Positions 11,298 to 23,500 of a stretch of DNA of 64,000 bases are shown here, piece after piece. Both the position numbers and the translations under genes were made by a program. Numbering within the stretch: the first letter of the stretch is position 1; every line of letters begins with the position of its first letter. The stretch covers positions 446,501 through 510,500 of the forward strand of contig JACSYO010001880.1 in assembly GCA_016806645.1 (NCBI GenBank). The letters are read 5' to 3'. Under the pieces are notes generated by a model. It saw nothing but the letters and a program-made list of their open reading frames with translations. It had not been told where the DNA came from and did no database searches. The DNA comes from Ophiodon elongatus. Lineage: Eukaryota; Chordata; Actinopteri; Perciformes; Hexagrammidae.

Positions 11298-12912
11298 GTA
11301 AGTCCTTCGCTCGATTTGCTCCATTTTTAACGGCTCTCCGTGTGTTTTGCGCAGTAGTTTAGGGTTAAAGAGGTGAAACAGACAAAAGACTCGGCGTAGG
11401 TTATTTCTCCCTTTTTTAGGTCCGAGCGAGGCAGCCATGTTGTTGGCGACGGGGTAACGGTAGCTCGGCGGCGGAGTGGATGAACGATACGTGGCTTTTA
11501 TTTTGAGCAGAATCGATACGAGGTCCCGGTTCCGCTTTTAAAGGTTGCGGTCAGTCCGGCATGCGTGTCGGTTGCGTGTGCGGAGGGAATAACGGCCGAG
11601 CGGCGGGCGGCGGTTGTGTGTGTTCGCCGCCGCCGCTGCGATGTCGCTTTTCGGGTAGAAAGGGGAGGATCTGGGAGTCTGGCCGCAATAAAATGAAGGG
11701 TCAGTCGGATCAGACGAGCCGGAGTCTGGCTCCCCCCGTACCCTTGGTGTTCCTCGTTAGCGATAGCGCTGTCGAGCAACGCGAGGTAAACTTCATTTCC
11801 TCGGCGATAAACGTGCAACTTTCGCCTCATAGTTTTGCTGCCTTCCGAACAACCGCGGCACCGAATTTGTTCGCGCTTGTTTTGTCGTCCACTTTTAAAA
11901 AAGTGTGTAGAGATTTTTCTTCTTCTTTCTTTCTCCCCACCACCTCCTCCCTAGCTCCCCACCACCTCAAGCCGATATATAATTTTTTTTCTACCCCTCC
12001 CAGTCTGCATGCAGGCCATGTCAGAGCCGTGGTCGGTCACCTGAAGTTCAGGGTTTTTCCCCCCCTTCCCCTTTGCAGCCATTCATTGCAGACAGACTAC
12101 GATCAATAACGCAGTTAGAAAAAAAAGGGGGAAACGACAGTTGTGCTCCTAAGTAACGCTGCTGGAGATAAAACGCCGTGCCGCAGCAGAAACGTGTTGT
12201 AAATCCCGTGCAGTCTTGATTTTTTTTGGTAGGAGGAGGTTGATTTACTTTTGTACGTTTGACCCTCCGTATCTCGGATGTTCGTATTGTGCTTTATCAG
12301 TCCAGATAATGAAAAGCTGCGATAACGCACACCGGCCACTAGGGGATTGCTCAGACGGTAGTGGGCAATGACAACGATTATTAAAGGGTTTATCCCGAGA
12401 GTGACATTTCCTGCTCTTGATCATTTTTCCTGCTCAATAAATGCGTAAGCAAACGGCTCAATTAGTCATATTGGCATGCAAATATAATGAATAGTTGGGT
12501 GATTCATCTTTAAATCAACAACGGCATGATGCATTTATCTTATGACACTATCTTCTTGGTTTCTTAAATGTCAGACCGTGCCAGCTGTTCATCATAGCCA
12601 GCCTCCATGAAAACAGGCACCAAGTTGTCTCTCTTCCTCAGTTTTCTTACATTTCAAAGGGTTTGAGTAATGAATGAGCTCCTGCTGCACCTGTCACAGT
12701 GTAATAAGCCTGGCACATGAACTCAAATGTACATTATGGAGTTATTATCCACGTAGCGTCACACAATATAAACAAATGCTGTTTTTTTTTTTTTTTGGTA
12801 GTAACATTTACTGATCTACTGCTCAGGTGTTTGACCTAGGGTTGAACTTGGGAAATAGCAGGGGTTGGCTTTGAGGCATAGAGGTGGAAACTGGGTGACA
12901 GTGGTAAGTGAC

Positions 12913-12915
12913 TGT

Positions 12916-12948
<33 letters not shown>

Positions 12949-13046
12949 AAGTGACAGGGAGATTTGGACAGTGACATGCGGCATAAGGAGAATGTAAGCT
13001 ATATGGTTGAACTGCACAGAATATATATATATATATATATATATAT
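12913..13046. repeat. TG and TA microsatellites
   Basis: A TG run (one TTTG interruption) lies at 12913-12947 and a pure AT run of 13 units at 13021-13046, separated by unique sequence. Confidence 0.95.
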
Positions 13047-13300
13047 TACTAGAACTCTGCACAACAGCAGAAGACAGTCATCAACTTGTTCACTGAATAC
13101 ATTACCAAAATATGTGTTTTATGAAGTGTGTTTGGAGTGTAATCATGAAATGCATGCAGTTTTCAGTACCTGACTTTCCCTTCTTTGTCACATTCATTCA
13201 CTTGTTTATGATTAGATACAGAGTACAATACAGAGTACAGTATGGCTCACTGATTCTTTGAGCTGTACATTTGTCTAAGTTAATTGGATTTATTGTGTTA

Positions 13301-13801
13301 CAGGGCTTAACACTAACTTTTAAAAGTGGCATTAGCGTTTGGTCACTGCAACTGAAAATATGGTTGCCATTCATAGTCACATCATATTTTGAGTAATTAA
13401 GGTATTAGGCAGTTATACATCCACTTAATAATGATAACTGTAACAAAATAATTGTGTTTTAGCACATTATTTACAGAATTTGAATCACAAAGGTTATTTG
13501 TTGACATGTAACTGTCCGCTCTCAATTTCTGGGATACAGAATTCAGATTGTGCAGCTTTTGTCGTGTTTTATCACAGATTCCAAGATCAGCTTGTCCATC
13601 ATCTCAACTTTCAGAGAGGGCCTCCGATCTGCCTTGATTTATTCTTCTTAGACAGCTGAATCCCTTCTCACATAAAGCTGAAGAGACTGGAGGGCACCTT
13701 TTGGTGTTCACTGTCAAAAAGTGGTTGGCAACCAAAGGCCAAGAATTGGTTGCCAATTTCTCAAAATGGTTGCCAGTGGTAGCCCTTACTGTCAAGCCCT
13801 G
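13301..13801. mobile_element. hAT-like non-autonomous DNA transposon (MITE)
   Basis: The left end reads CAGGGCTTAACACTAAC. The reverse complement of the right end (ending 13801) reads CAGGGCTTGACAGTAAG, giving inverted termini with CAGGG tips as in hAT elements. Inside the right half is a perfect 11-base inverted repeat, TTGGCAACCAA (13725-13735) and TTGGTTGCCAA (13746-13756), with further GGTTGCCA copies nearby. No transposase frame is present. An exact 8-base target duplication is not evident (related GTGTTA/TGTTAA flanks), so the copy looks old. It resembles a common fish repeat with the same tips that I recall. Confidence 0.6.
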
Positions 13802-16800
13802 TGTTAACAGGGACACATGTGTACTTATCATTTTTTAAACGTATTTATGATATGACTCAGTATAGCCAAATTTAAGTATATTTGTACCCTGGAGTTTATT
13901 TCTTTAAACACTTTGGAGCCCATTCGGAAAATGGTGAGAGGTTGTGTTTATTAAAGCTGTATTCACACGGCGTCCTCATCATACTGTCTGGATCAGTCAA
14001 ACATGAAGTCCAGTATTCTCTGTCTTTTTAGGCAAGAAAACCAAAGATAGCCTATGTCAACCTTTCAATTAATCTGCTTTGTAATTGGTTTGGAGCAAAA
14101 ATAGCCTTTACCCACATATCTAAAATCATGTACTCCTGTGTAGGCACTGTAGTGGAGCACTGCTGTGCCTGTGTTCCTGGGTTGAAATGAAAGCCCTGTT
14201 CTGATTTAGGAGTTGTTTTCCTCCTCAGTCAACAAACTGTCACAGGAAAGTATGAATTTGTCAGAAGCTTTTTGCGCTTTGTTTCGGATCTTCCCACTCT
14301 AGAATGGAAGTGTCACCTCATGCCATTTGCTGTCAGTCTGTGTGTTTTCATTATTCAGCCAACAACACCCTGGTGGTGTGCCAGCCAACAAGCACAATAT
14401 CGAGCTTCAAATCTCTTCATCTGTGGTGAAAAAGGGCAAGCTAATACACTGGCTTTAATGCTGGAGGTGCTTTATCTTAGCACAGACCCAGATATATGGG
14501 TTGTGTTGCCCAGTGTGTGCGCACTGTCCTATTGTCTGTGGCACAGCTTGTGAGAGGAGACTCTTCCTTAAGTGTGTGTGTGTGCGGCACGCACATGCGA
14601 AAGTGAACAGTGTGTTTGTGTTTGTGTGGGTACATAAGCCAGCTATGGAGGTCACAGTACAGTATGGCGCCTTCACTCTGACAAGTAAACATGACCTTTG
14701 GTGCCACAATGAAAACTGCCATTCTTTATGACCTTGCAGTGTGTTATTGTTTGTGTAATTTTCACTGCCTTATTACTCACTCTTTAAAGTTAGGGTTAGT
14801 AAAAATGCCTTTTAAGGTTTACTGTTTTGTGTTTGTGACTTTGTGATTTAAAAAAATACGTTAAATAAGTCAGAATAGGCCTAAATATTCAGTGTTGTTT
14901 TGGTATATTATGTTCCAAAATGTTCATATTATAGCCCGTGTTGGCATTGGATCAAACAAGTGCCCGTAACATTTCTCAACCAGTCGTGATTCTTGTCCTC
15001 AGAAGTCTTTAGAAGTAAACTGGCGAGTATGATAAAAATATAGAGAGGGAGTCCATATCTTAAGGATCACAACCTTAAGTGTGCTGGGGGAAGGGGGGAC
15101 ATTTGTATTCTGCTTACTTACTCCCCCGCCCGGTAATCTACATTTGAGATGGAGAGATTTTTAACATTTCGAGACAGATATCGGCTCCTCCTGACTGGGT
15201 GGCTCTGTACCTTACTGTAATGGCGGGTCACTGGCTCCCTTCCACTTGCTATGATTATAATGACCTTGGTGGGGCTGGGGCTTGAAAAACATTGGATTAA
15301 GGGGAGAGGAAAATTAGAGGAGGTTTCCATTTCGCTCTTGGCATAAAATTTGTGGGGAATTTCTGCCAAGAATCCCATACCTCACCACCACTGCTACGTC
15401 CCCCTCCCCCTGTCCCCCCCCTCAAGTTGATGGGGCTTGGGTGCTCTGGCGGTGTCGGGCGAGTGGAGCTCAAGCGAATAATGATACACAGGCTTTAACT
15501 TAGAAATGAATTAAAGGGCAGGGGAAAGGTGGTGGATGCTTCGCTCACCATACACTGTAACATAGAGCAGAGAAACCTGCTTTCACTGAATATTCAATGG
15601 CCAAACTGGACTCTGTCTTTTGTGTTTTGCTTGATGGTAAATGAAAACACTGATGTGAATAAACAGGTAGTTGGATACGGTTTAATGGGCCTGGCTCAGC
15701 CTCAGGGTGTGGATCTTCTACACAAACGTTAACCTCATTTTCTACTTTGGACAATTGGCCAGGCCGATAAGTGCTGGGTGGTTTATCATCATGATGTCAG
15801 TGATACATTTCATAGTTAATTCAACTTAAAAATAAATGTCACTTAAGAATCAAAGCTCTGGGTGGGTCTGTATGTTACCCAAGAATAACGCGTAATAGGA
15901 GTTTTCTCAGAATTACCTCTCACATTTCCATTGAATAATTCATTTGAATTTGAGTGCCCATTTATTTCACATAGCACCTTGTAGTGTCACTATAGAACTA
16001 GGCTAATGCCTGAAATTGAAAATTGAATATCGGAGAAGATCCTTGTATGGTGGCGAGTATCACAACAACTTTTGTTAAGTGTCCGGTACTTTGTTCATCA
16101 TCGCATTGATCATAGTTGTTGAAGGAGACTCTACCCGTTTTATTTCACTCATTCAGGAATTCAAGGCCACTTCCCTAGTCTTTACAATAGTACAGAGAAT
16201 ATAGCGTTGACGTCAAGCAAACTTTGTGTCTCATAATTGTCGTGAATCCAGTTTGTATTTAAAGCCTCCCCTCTAGAGATGTCCAAGCCCAAAACAACTT
16301 TCTAGCCTCTAATAACTCTCAGCTAAAAAATGATGGCATTATAATGTCAGTAAAATTAGATTTTTATGTCAGGACTATAAGTTTGAAGATTCACAACTGT
16401 GTTGTTTCAGGGCATAGGTTTTGTCAGGGTGATAACAGTATGTGTATATTAAATTATTATTCGGTTCAGGACTTTAGCCTCAGTAAGAGCTGTGCACTTG
16501 ATAAGTGCAGTCTCTGTCTACCTTGTTCTACTCAAGTTAGCGTAAGGTATTTGTGATATTGGGCCTTATAAATATAATGGACTTGACTTATACCCCTAAA
16601 TTGTTGCTCTTACAAATTTACTTGATGAAATGTTTGAGTTCACTAGAAGGCTCAACAATTGTGTTTTCAGTAGAAGAGCCCGTAAAGTGTTTACGTGTGT
16701 ATTTAAGAGGCTAGTTGTGTCCCACACGTCTAAAGCAACTCACACCAAGTATTAAATTGCTCACATATTTAATGGCAAAGCAACAAATACGTGACAAAGC

Positions 16801-17999
16801 ATCTTTATTGAGAGAAAAATAATCTTGTGCTTCAAGCTTTGACTGTTTTTAATACATTTGATTGTTAAATATTATTATGTGCCATAATTATATTTATATG
16901 TGTGCAGCGGAAGTTTGACAGACAGGTTTTGTTTACCGAGTGCTAGATATTTAATCTGAATACTTTTTGAATACCAACTGAAATGGATTCGTTGCACCAG
17001 TTATAAAAAACTGCCAAAGATAAGTTGCTACTGAATGCTTGGTCACATTCTGAGTGTAGTTTACTTCTTCTTTTATCAGATTTACGGTTTTCTTTTATTC
17101 ATTTTGTACTGTTTTTTTGTGTAGCCATACGACTGTAAACACTAAACAATGATGCAGCTAAGTTATTTAAAATAATATGAAAAAAGTACACAAAACCGCC
17201 ACACAGTCCTACTACCAGTGATGGTAGAGAAAACATTAGAATACTTGCTCTTTTCAGTTTTATTAGTTGTCTGCTTGCATCTTTAAAAAGTAAATTCTGG
17301 TACTCTACACCACAGGTTAGTTCAATTTGTACCATTTCTAAAAAAAAAAAAAACTTTTAAAATGTGGAATCTCAGATGAAATTGTGATTTATCTTGTTCA
17401 GCATCTGGCTACAAGTTATTTAATTTAATATCAATGCCGTAAGTTAAAATTCACTGTGGAAATGTATTTTCTTCTTCAGATGTTTGTTATCCAATGATTT
17501 CAAAGTACATTTTATGAGCAGAAAATCCTCTGCAGCACAAAGTCAGGTAACGGTGTTTGTCCCAATACCTCCAGTACAGTACCTGCCTGTCTGCCTGGTC
17601 TCAATCAGATCCCCCTCTGTGTGGAATGGAAGTGCCTCAGCCTTGGTAACGATTTTTCCCGTGTTGACAAGTCACAACATGGAGATCTACAGCTCGGAGA
17701 GCAGCCCTTTGGCTACGCAGAGCCCTGCTTGCACTGAGTAATAGCAATCTCACAGGAGTAGCAGGCTTTCAGCTGGCAGCAGTTCATACGGAACAGCTCG
17801 CCGGTGCAGCTGGGAAAGACAGAGCAGAGTGGAGAGGGAGAGAGGAGCTGGTGGTGGTAGCAGTGGAGATGGAGGGAGGGAGGAAGTGGAGAGGAAGAGC
17901 TGTTAAGAGCTTTGGGCGGTTTCTCTGTTGTTGTACCACACAAGTGCATCCAGGCCCTGCAGGACAAGCCTTTAACAGGCATGAGGGATGGAGAGCATG

Positions 18000-18056
18000 A
18001 GAGGAGAGGAGGAGGAGGAGGAGAAGGAGGAGGCGGCGGTGGTGGTGGAGGAGGTA
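18000..18056 (+). repeat. (GGA/GGC/GGT)n homopurine-rich triplet repeat
   Basis: A GGA-rich run turning into GGC/GGT triplets. On the minus strand it reads as a proline-rich open frame (17713-18261), which I take to be a by-product of the repeat, not a gene. Confidence 0.8.
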
Positions 18057-18609
18057 GTGGTCTGGGGAGCTGAAGCCGGCCAGTCGTGCCAGACGCCCGC
18101 TCTAAACAGGGATGTGATTTATTGTTGGACTCTGTCTCACGTTTCACTCCCAGAAAGACACAAAAATTACATTGTACAGAGATAAAGTACTTCCTAAATT
18201 GTGATGGAAGAAAGACCATCGCCTGTGGGCTGTGAGGAATTTTTTGGAGCATGTGGTGCATCTTTAACTAGTGCGTGAAATTCAAAGTTTTTAGCATACA
18301 GTGGCATCTGATTTAAGTTTTTTTTGGCTCTCGATTCTGCTTATTGCTTTTTGACTGTCCCTACAAATCTACTGCTTTATATAGAATATTCTATGTTAAC
18401 TGTCCATAAATGAACATAGTAATTAAGTGTAGTTCATCAGAGTATGTATATTTTGCTAGGGTGCAAAATTAAAATGGCTTTTGGCCAACTCGTTGATCTT
18501 TGTCGCCTTCGCTGAATGCACTCCGCACAGCGCAGTGCTATGAGATGACCTCACTTCCTGTGTGGGTAGAGTAGGGCAAGAGGCCTTTTACACACGCATG
18601 CACACAGAT

Positions 18610-18614
<5 letters not shown>

Positions 18615-18690
<76 letters not shown>
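18615..18690. repeat. (CT)n microsatellite with duplicated flank
   Basis: About 38 CT units. The sequence just after it, AGCACAGCCTGGCTC, occurs twice (about 18693 and 18725) around a shorter CT run, suggesting slippage or a local duplication that carried flanking sequence. Confidence 0.95.
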
Positions 18691-18693
<3 letters not shown>

Positions 18694-19199
18694 GCACAGC
18701 CTGGCTCTCTCTCTCTTGCTCTCAAGCACAGCCTGGCTCCAGTTAGCCTGTAGTGCACTAGCCAGGCTAACACCTCTCTCCTCTCCGTGTGGAAGTGTTT
18801 CCACATTTCACATTTAGGCAGTCAAGAGCAAAGCACAGGCTAATGTCTTTAACTAGCTGCACTAACAGCTGTGTGTCTGCAGCTTTTTGGGAAGTAGGAT
18901 CAGTTTTATAGGGAGATTAAAAGTACAGAAGGGGGGGGGGGGTTGGAGGGGGGCATGTCTGTTTCAGACACAGGATAGTAGGACCATAAGGCAGTGACAG
19001 CTCTCTAGGGAAACAATATATCACCTCTAATAGGAGAGTGGAAGTGTTTGGCTCCGGGACAAAAATCCTGAGAAGTTAAAATCATTGATGTGATGTCATC
19101 TCGGAGAAAGCCAGTGTCAGTGCCGTGTGAGGTTATTTATGATGCTGAAAATGCAGGTGAGCGTCTTGACTAATTCAGTGTCGTAGAGGAGGCTTCCCC

Positions 19200-19400
19200 A
19201 TTTGCACAATGTGGTCGTAGCATCTCCGAGTGCATTAAACGAAAGATGTGATTCAGGTCTCATCCTTTATTGCCATTGTTTACCAAGGGCATTTGGTCAC
19301 TTGGTTTTGTCCTTGTGATGCTAATGAGATTAGCTAATCACTGGATATTGCATTCTGAGTGAGGAGCCTTGTAGCTCATGGTACCTATATGCACCATAAC
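19200..19400 (+). promoter_or_regulatory. Candidate intronic regulatory island with palindromic TAAT sites
   Basis: Within 20 bases there is a perfect inverted repeat GCTAAT-GAG-ATTAGC (19320-19334) overlapping a perfect 12-base palindrome GATTAGCTAATC (19328-19339). These are paired homeodomain-type cores, and a TGTTTAC forkhead-type site is upstream (about 19278-19284). The region is unique and repeat-free. Enhancer function is a guess; conservation cannot be tested here. Confidence 0.25.
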
Positions 19401-20497
19401 CATACGTAGAAACAAATGAAGCTGGACAAATTACTAGACTAAGATCATGAATGAATGGTTGTAGGTAGCAAGCTATTCTAAAATCAACTGAATCTGATGG
19501 CCCAGCTCACGATTGCCCGTATGTTCCCACTCCCCACGAGTGTTTTGAATGGGGGCCATGTTGGTTCAGATTGCCATGTCATTAATCCCTCGTACTCTAC
19601 AGGGGAGTGGTCAGCGGCAGATGTATTTGCACTTCCTCCAGAAGGTTTTCTAGATTAGCACAAATCCTCCCAGAAAAACCGTTTAAAAACCTCATTTGGC
19701 ACGCACAGCCAGACTTTGTGCTCATAGCTCGCCAAAGACAGCCATCCCTCCCGCTACATCTCATTCTCTCTCTGACTCCCCTGATTTTTGATTTTTTTTT
19801 TTTTTTTTGATTTTTCTTTTTTTTGTCCCCCACCTTGTGGTTCTCAGAGCTTAGCCCCATGTTGATTTGGACAGGACAGTGTAATTGTTTGGAAACTCGG
19901 TTCTGTCATTTGCATGTAGCAAGCAGCCACTTTTCCAGTTTCAGTGGTTTGACCTTGTTGTACCTGCCAGCCAGAAATGAGATCATCAGAAGAGTAGACG
20001 AGAAGCTGACATCTCTCCTCCACCTACCCATGGCTTTAAGTGATGGTTGTCATAGCAATCATTATGCCACAGAACAGACTCAGTGGGTGAAGGATGGCTT
20101 TGAATGCGACAGCCTCAGGTCACAACCTGGTTATGACAGAACAGATAGACCAATGAGGGTTGGTTGCAGCAGTACACAGGCTGAACAAGCTAAACAGCCG
20201 CATACATTGCATGTCAAGTTCATATAGATATCAGGTGGGGGTTAAAATAACTGAGGAAATGTCTTTTTATACCTTGAAGAAAGGCAAGGCAGGTATTGGT
20301 GTAACGGAGAGCAGCATGGGGCGAACAATGCCTCTCGTTCCCATCAGCTGCCCTGGCCAGCATTTAACATGGAGATTGGAAACGGAATAAGCTTCCCCCC
20401 CCCATTCTCCCTGGACCTGCATGTAAATGAGGTTAGCGGTTAGCATTTCCTGCTGTGCCACAGCAATTCTTCTCCCTCTCTTGCACCCTCGTTTTCC

Positions 20498-20522
20498 TTT
20501 TTTTTTTTTTTTTTTTTTTTTT
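20498..20522. repeat. T25 homopolymer
   Basis: Twenty-five consecutive T. Similar T tracts of 15-24 bases occur at about 10757, 12783, 19791, 39939, 42977, 49029 and 59664, so this is a general feature of the locus. Some may be reverse-oriented tails of old retroposed copies, but no bodies were recognised. Confidence 0.9.
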
Positions 20523-23500
20523 ATAAATAATGGCCTGAAAGTGCTCCCCCTTTCCTGGGGTAGGGACCGGGACCAATCCTGATTAGTGTCCCTGTCCTAA
20601 GTGACAGGCTAAAATCCAAGCAGGCACTGCCTTGGGCGCCTCTGCCAAGCAGCCGTCAAAGCAATACCACCATAAAAAAAGGCATCTTTCCCCCCTCCCC
20701 CTCAATTCTCGAGATTCCCTCCCTCTTTCGTCTTCCTCGCTCCTCTGCTCATTCTCCCTTGCCATCCATTCCAAGTGTCTCTAATAGACACTGCCTCCAT
20801 CGCTCTAACACACTGTCCCCTTACATACATGCATGCACATATAGAATTACCTCTCACACTACCCCCACCTCCCACCGGACCTTGCTTTGTATCCCTGGGT
20901 AGACTGGCTGCTATAAAGCCGAGTGTCCCTTTTGCCAGTAGGGTGATTTACAAACAATACATGGACGCTGTACACACTCCCACCTTCCACCCTCCCACTC
21001 TCTCTCACTTCTCTTCCACAGACACACAATCACCTCTGTGAGGAGCTTCAGTATGCCAGAATACAACGCAGCAGGGTGATGGCCTGTTCTTTTTGCACTT
21101 GTTCCAAAGAATGTACCCTGTCTACTTGAGAACGCTAGCGCGACATCCACGTCGTGGTTGAATGAGGTTACTTTGTCAACCGGAAGACAAATTGATGGGA
21201 TCTGACTAGTATGTCAAGTGGCTCATAATTAGTAGTTTTCAAAAGCACGTGAAATGGTAATCTGAGCTGTGTTCAAGACAATTTTGCCTGATAGAAAGCA
21301 AATACGCAAGGGAGTTGAATTAGTTGAACAGTTGCAGGCATATGCTAATTACTCAGTGTTTGAAAAGAAGAAATTGTGAAAAAATATGACTGTTTTGGAT
21401 TCTTCTGGATTTGTTAGTATGCCAGTCTGTAGGAAACACTATACACGACACCTCGAAAAAGCAACCACTGCAGCATAACATTGATCTGGTTACGTCCATC
21501 AAAATGTAACGGTCCCAAGTGCATTTTTGGTAAGCAATCCAGCATCGGGTATTTAAGAAAAATAACTTGTGTTGTTGTGAGCGCTCATGTGTCAGAGGCA
21601 TAATTTCTTTTATATTTCACACAAGTAGAAACACTTACGTTTTTGCCTACGATATGTGGTGTTTTAAAGTGTGCTACATGTGATGCCTGTGTTCAGTTTC
21701 ACAAAGAAGGATGCCACCCACATATGCCTATTCCTATGAGAGGGAACGGCTTGAGTCTTGATGAATATGAACAGCTCTTTCTCACAGAATCAAGATTGGT
21801 TTGTAGTGTCTAGTGTTCAGACACTGTACTGGCAATGAGCCCCATTTATCAAGCAACTTATAAATGCATTTTTCAAACAATTTATAAAAGAAAACCTTCA
21901 ATTCACAAGTTCTTCTTTATAGGATACTGTGAACTTTGAGAACTATTATAGGTCATATGCATATATACTTATAAATGGAGAGCAATCTTCATACGTGCAG
22001 GAGTATTACATGCGTTTCTAAATCTATGGTGTGAATCAATCAGTCTAAAAAAAACCATGCCATCTCAACAACATCCTGCTGAATGGCTTACTGCTTTTTG
22101 AAAAATGAAAGGATTGTGTTTTGGCTGGTTATAGACAGACTTGGCATCTGGCTATTATCCACAATAAATGTGTTATATTATGATTCATGACATCCAATTT
22201 TGGATAGACTACGTTTGTACTATATTGAAATTAAAGCACCATTGTATTGTGTTTTTATTCTACAAGCAATTTGAACATTAGAGATAATTAAAAAACATAA
22301 AGGCCTAAAAACACTTCACTAAAAGAAGTTTATAAATGAATGAAATAGACAAAATAGAGAAATGCAACATGTAAATATTTGGAAGAAATTTAACACTTCA
22401 CAAACCCATGTGACCAAATTACTTTTTTTTAACAGAATGGCTGGTCAGCAGTTTTAAATGCTTGAATTGGATTTATGCAGCAGGATAATAACCCTCACAG
22501 ACACCATGCTGTTAAAGACCCCGAAGTACTCCTCTGTTTTGGGATTTCTTCCTCAGATTCCCCTCCCCCTTTTTACTGCCAAACATTTTCAGTCAGTTTT
22601 GTAAAATCATACCAGGAAATGTTCACTCACTTAGCAACAAACCAATAAATTATGTCCAATGAGTGGGAGACTAACCATGTGCCACGCAATACATATTTAA
22701 TTTGACCTCCACCATTTTAATCATCATTTTAAAAGTATTATATGTCAGTGCTAACTGTTTTGTAGTCCGGAGTATGGTGATCCACAGATGGTCATTGTAG
22801 CTGTTTTTGTTAGTCAAATTATCTTATTCATTCAATAGAGATCTGTACGCCCCTTTTAAAGACAAGAGGACAGCCTTGTCGGACATGAGAGCTTATTTTC
22901 TACTGGCTACTTGCAAAGCAGAATTAATATTTTAAAAAAGCATGACTCATCATTACCAAAAACATGTTTGAATATCCAGTAAGATGCTGACCCAGGGCCA
23001 GTTGATTGTCCAAACCAGTGCCTTGGGAATAACAGTATGTTGGTTTTAGTATTTCTCACCTTGTAATTATCCAGTTAATCTTTGCTTCTCTGCTGTGGCA
23101 CAGGACCGCTCTCATTTTATGTTTTTTATTTTCTATGTTTTTTATGTACCCAGTCAGAATCGATGCCACCACATGCTAAGTCAAAAATCCAATAACTTCG
23201 AGAACCATTTAGAGTGACTCGTGCCATACAGACATCAATGTGCTTGGGATATTTATCAAGCATTTCATACATTTGTCAATGATATAAGTGGGATTAAACT
23301 GTCAGATTTTAAACAGAGCCTTCACTTACCGCAAACGCACAATATCCACGACTACTAAAATACTGTACGACTACAGTAAATACAGTGTGTTGTGGCCGCT
23401 ATTGTAAACCAGTGAGCAGGACTGTTTATGGTAGTGTTGCTTGTTTTTGGCTATATTAAATTATGATTTTGCATCGATGCAAATTCATGATTTTGATTTT

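Larger units (their letters stand above)
10820..12110. promoter_or_regulatory. znf827: CpG island promoter region of znf827
   Basis: CpG dinucleotides become dense from about 10830 to 11870 and thin out by about 12110, unlike the CpG-poor flanks. The island surrounds the start codon at 11255, as expected for a broad vertebrate CpG-island promoter. No convincing TATA box was found, so the transcription start is not fixed; it probably falls between about 10850 and 11150. An alternating purine-pyrimidine stretch at 10936-10974 is Z-DNA prone. Open frames here (for example 11561-12109) reflect the high GC content. Confidence 0.7.

Noticed and set aside
11561..12109. 182-codon + strand open frame in the CpG island
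   Set aside because: High GC content lowers stop frequency; no domain, and it lies downstream of a strong donor in intron 1.
17713..18261. 182-codon minus-strand frame with a polyproline run
   Set aside because: The proline run is the complement of a GGA/GGC repeat; no domain or splice support.
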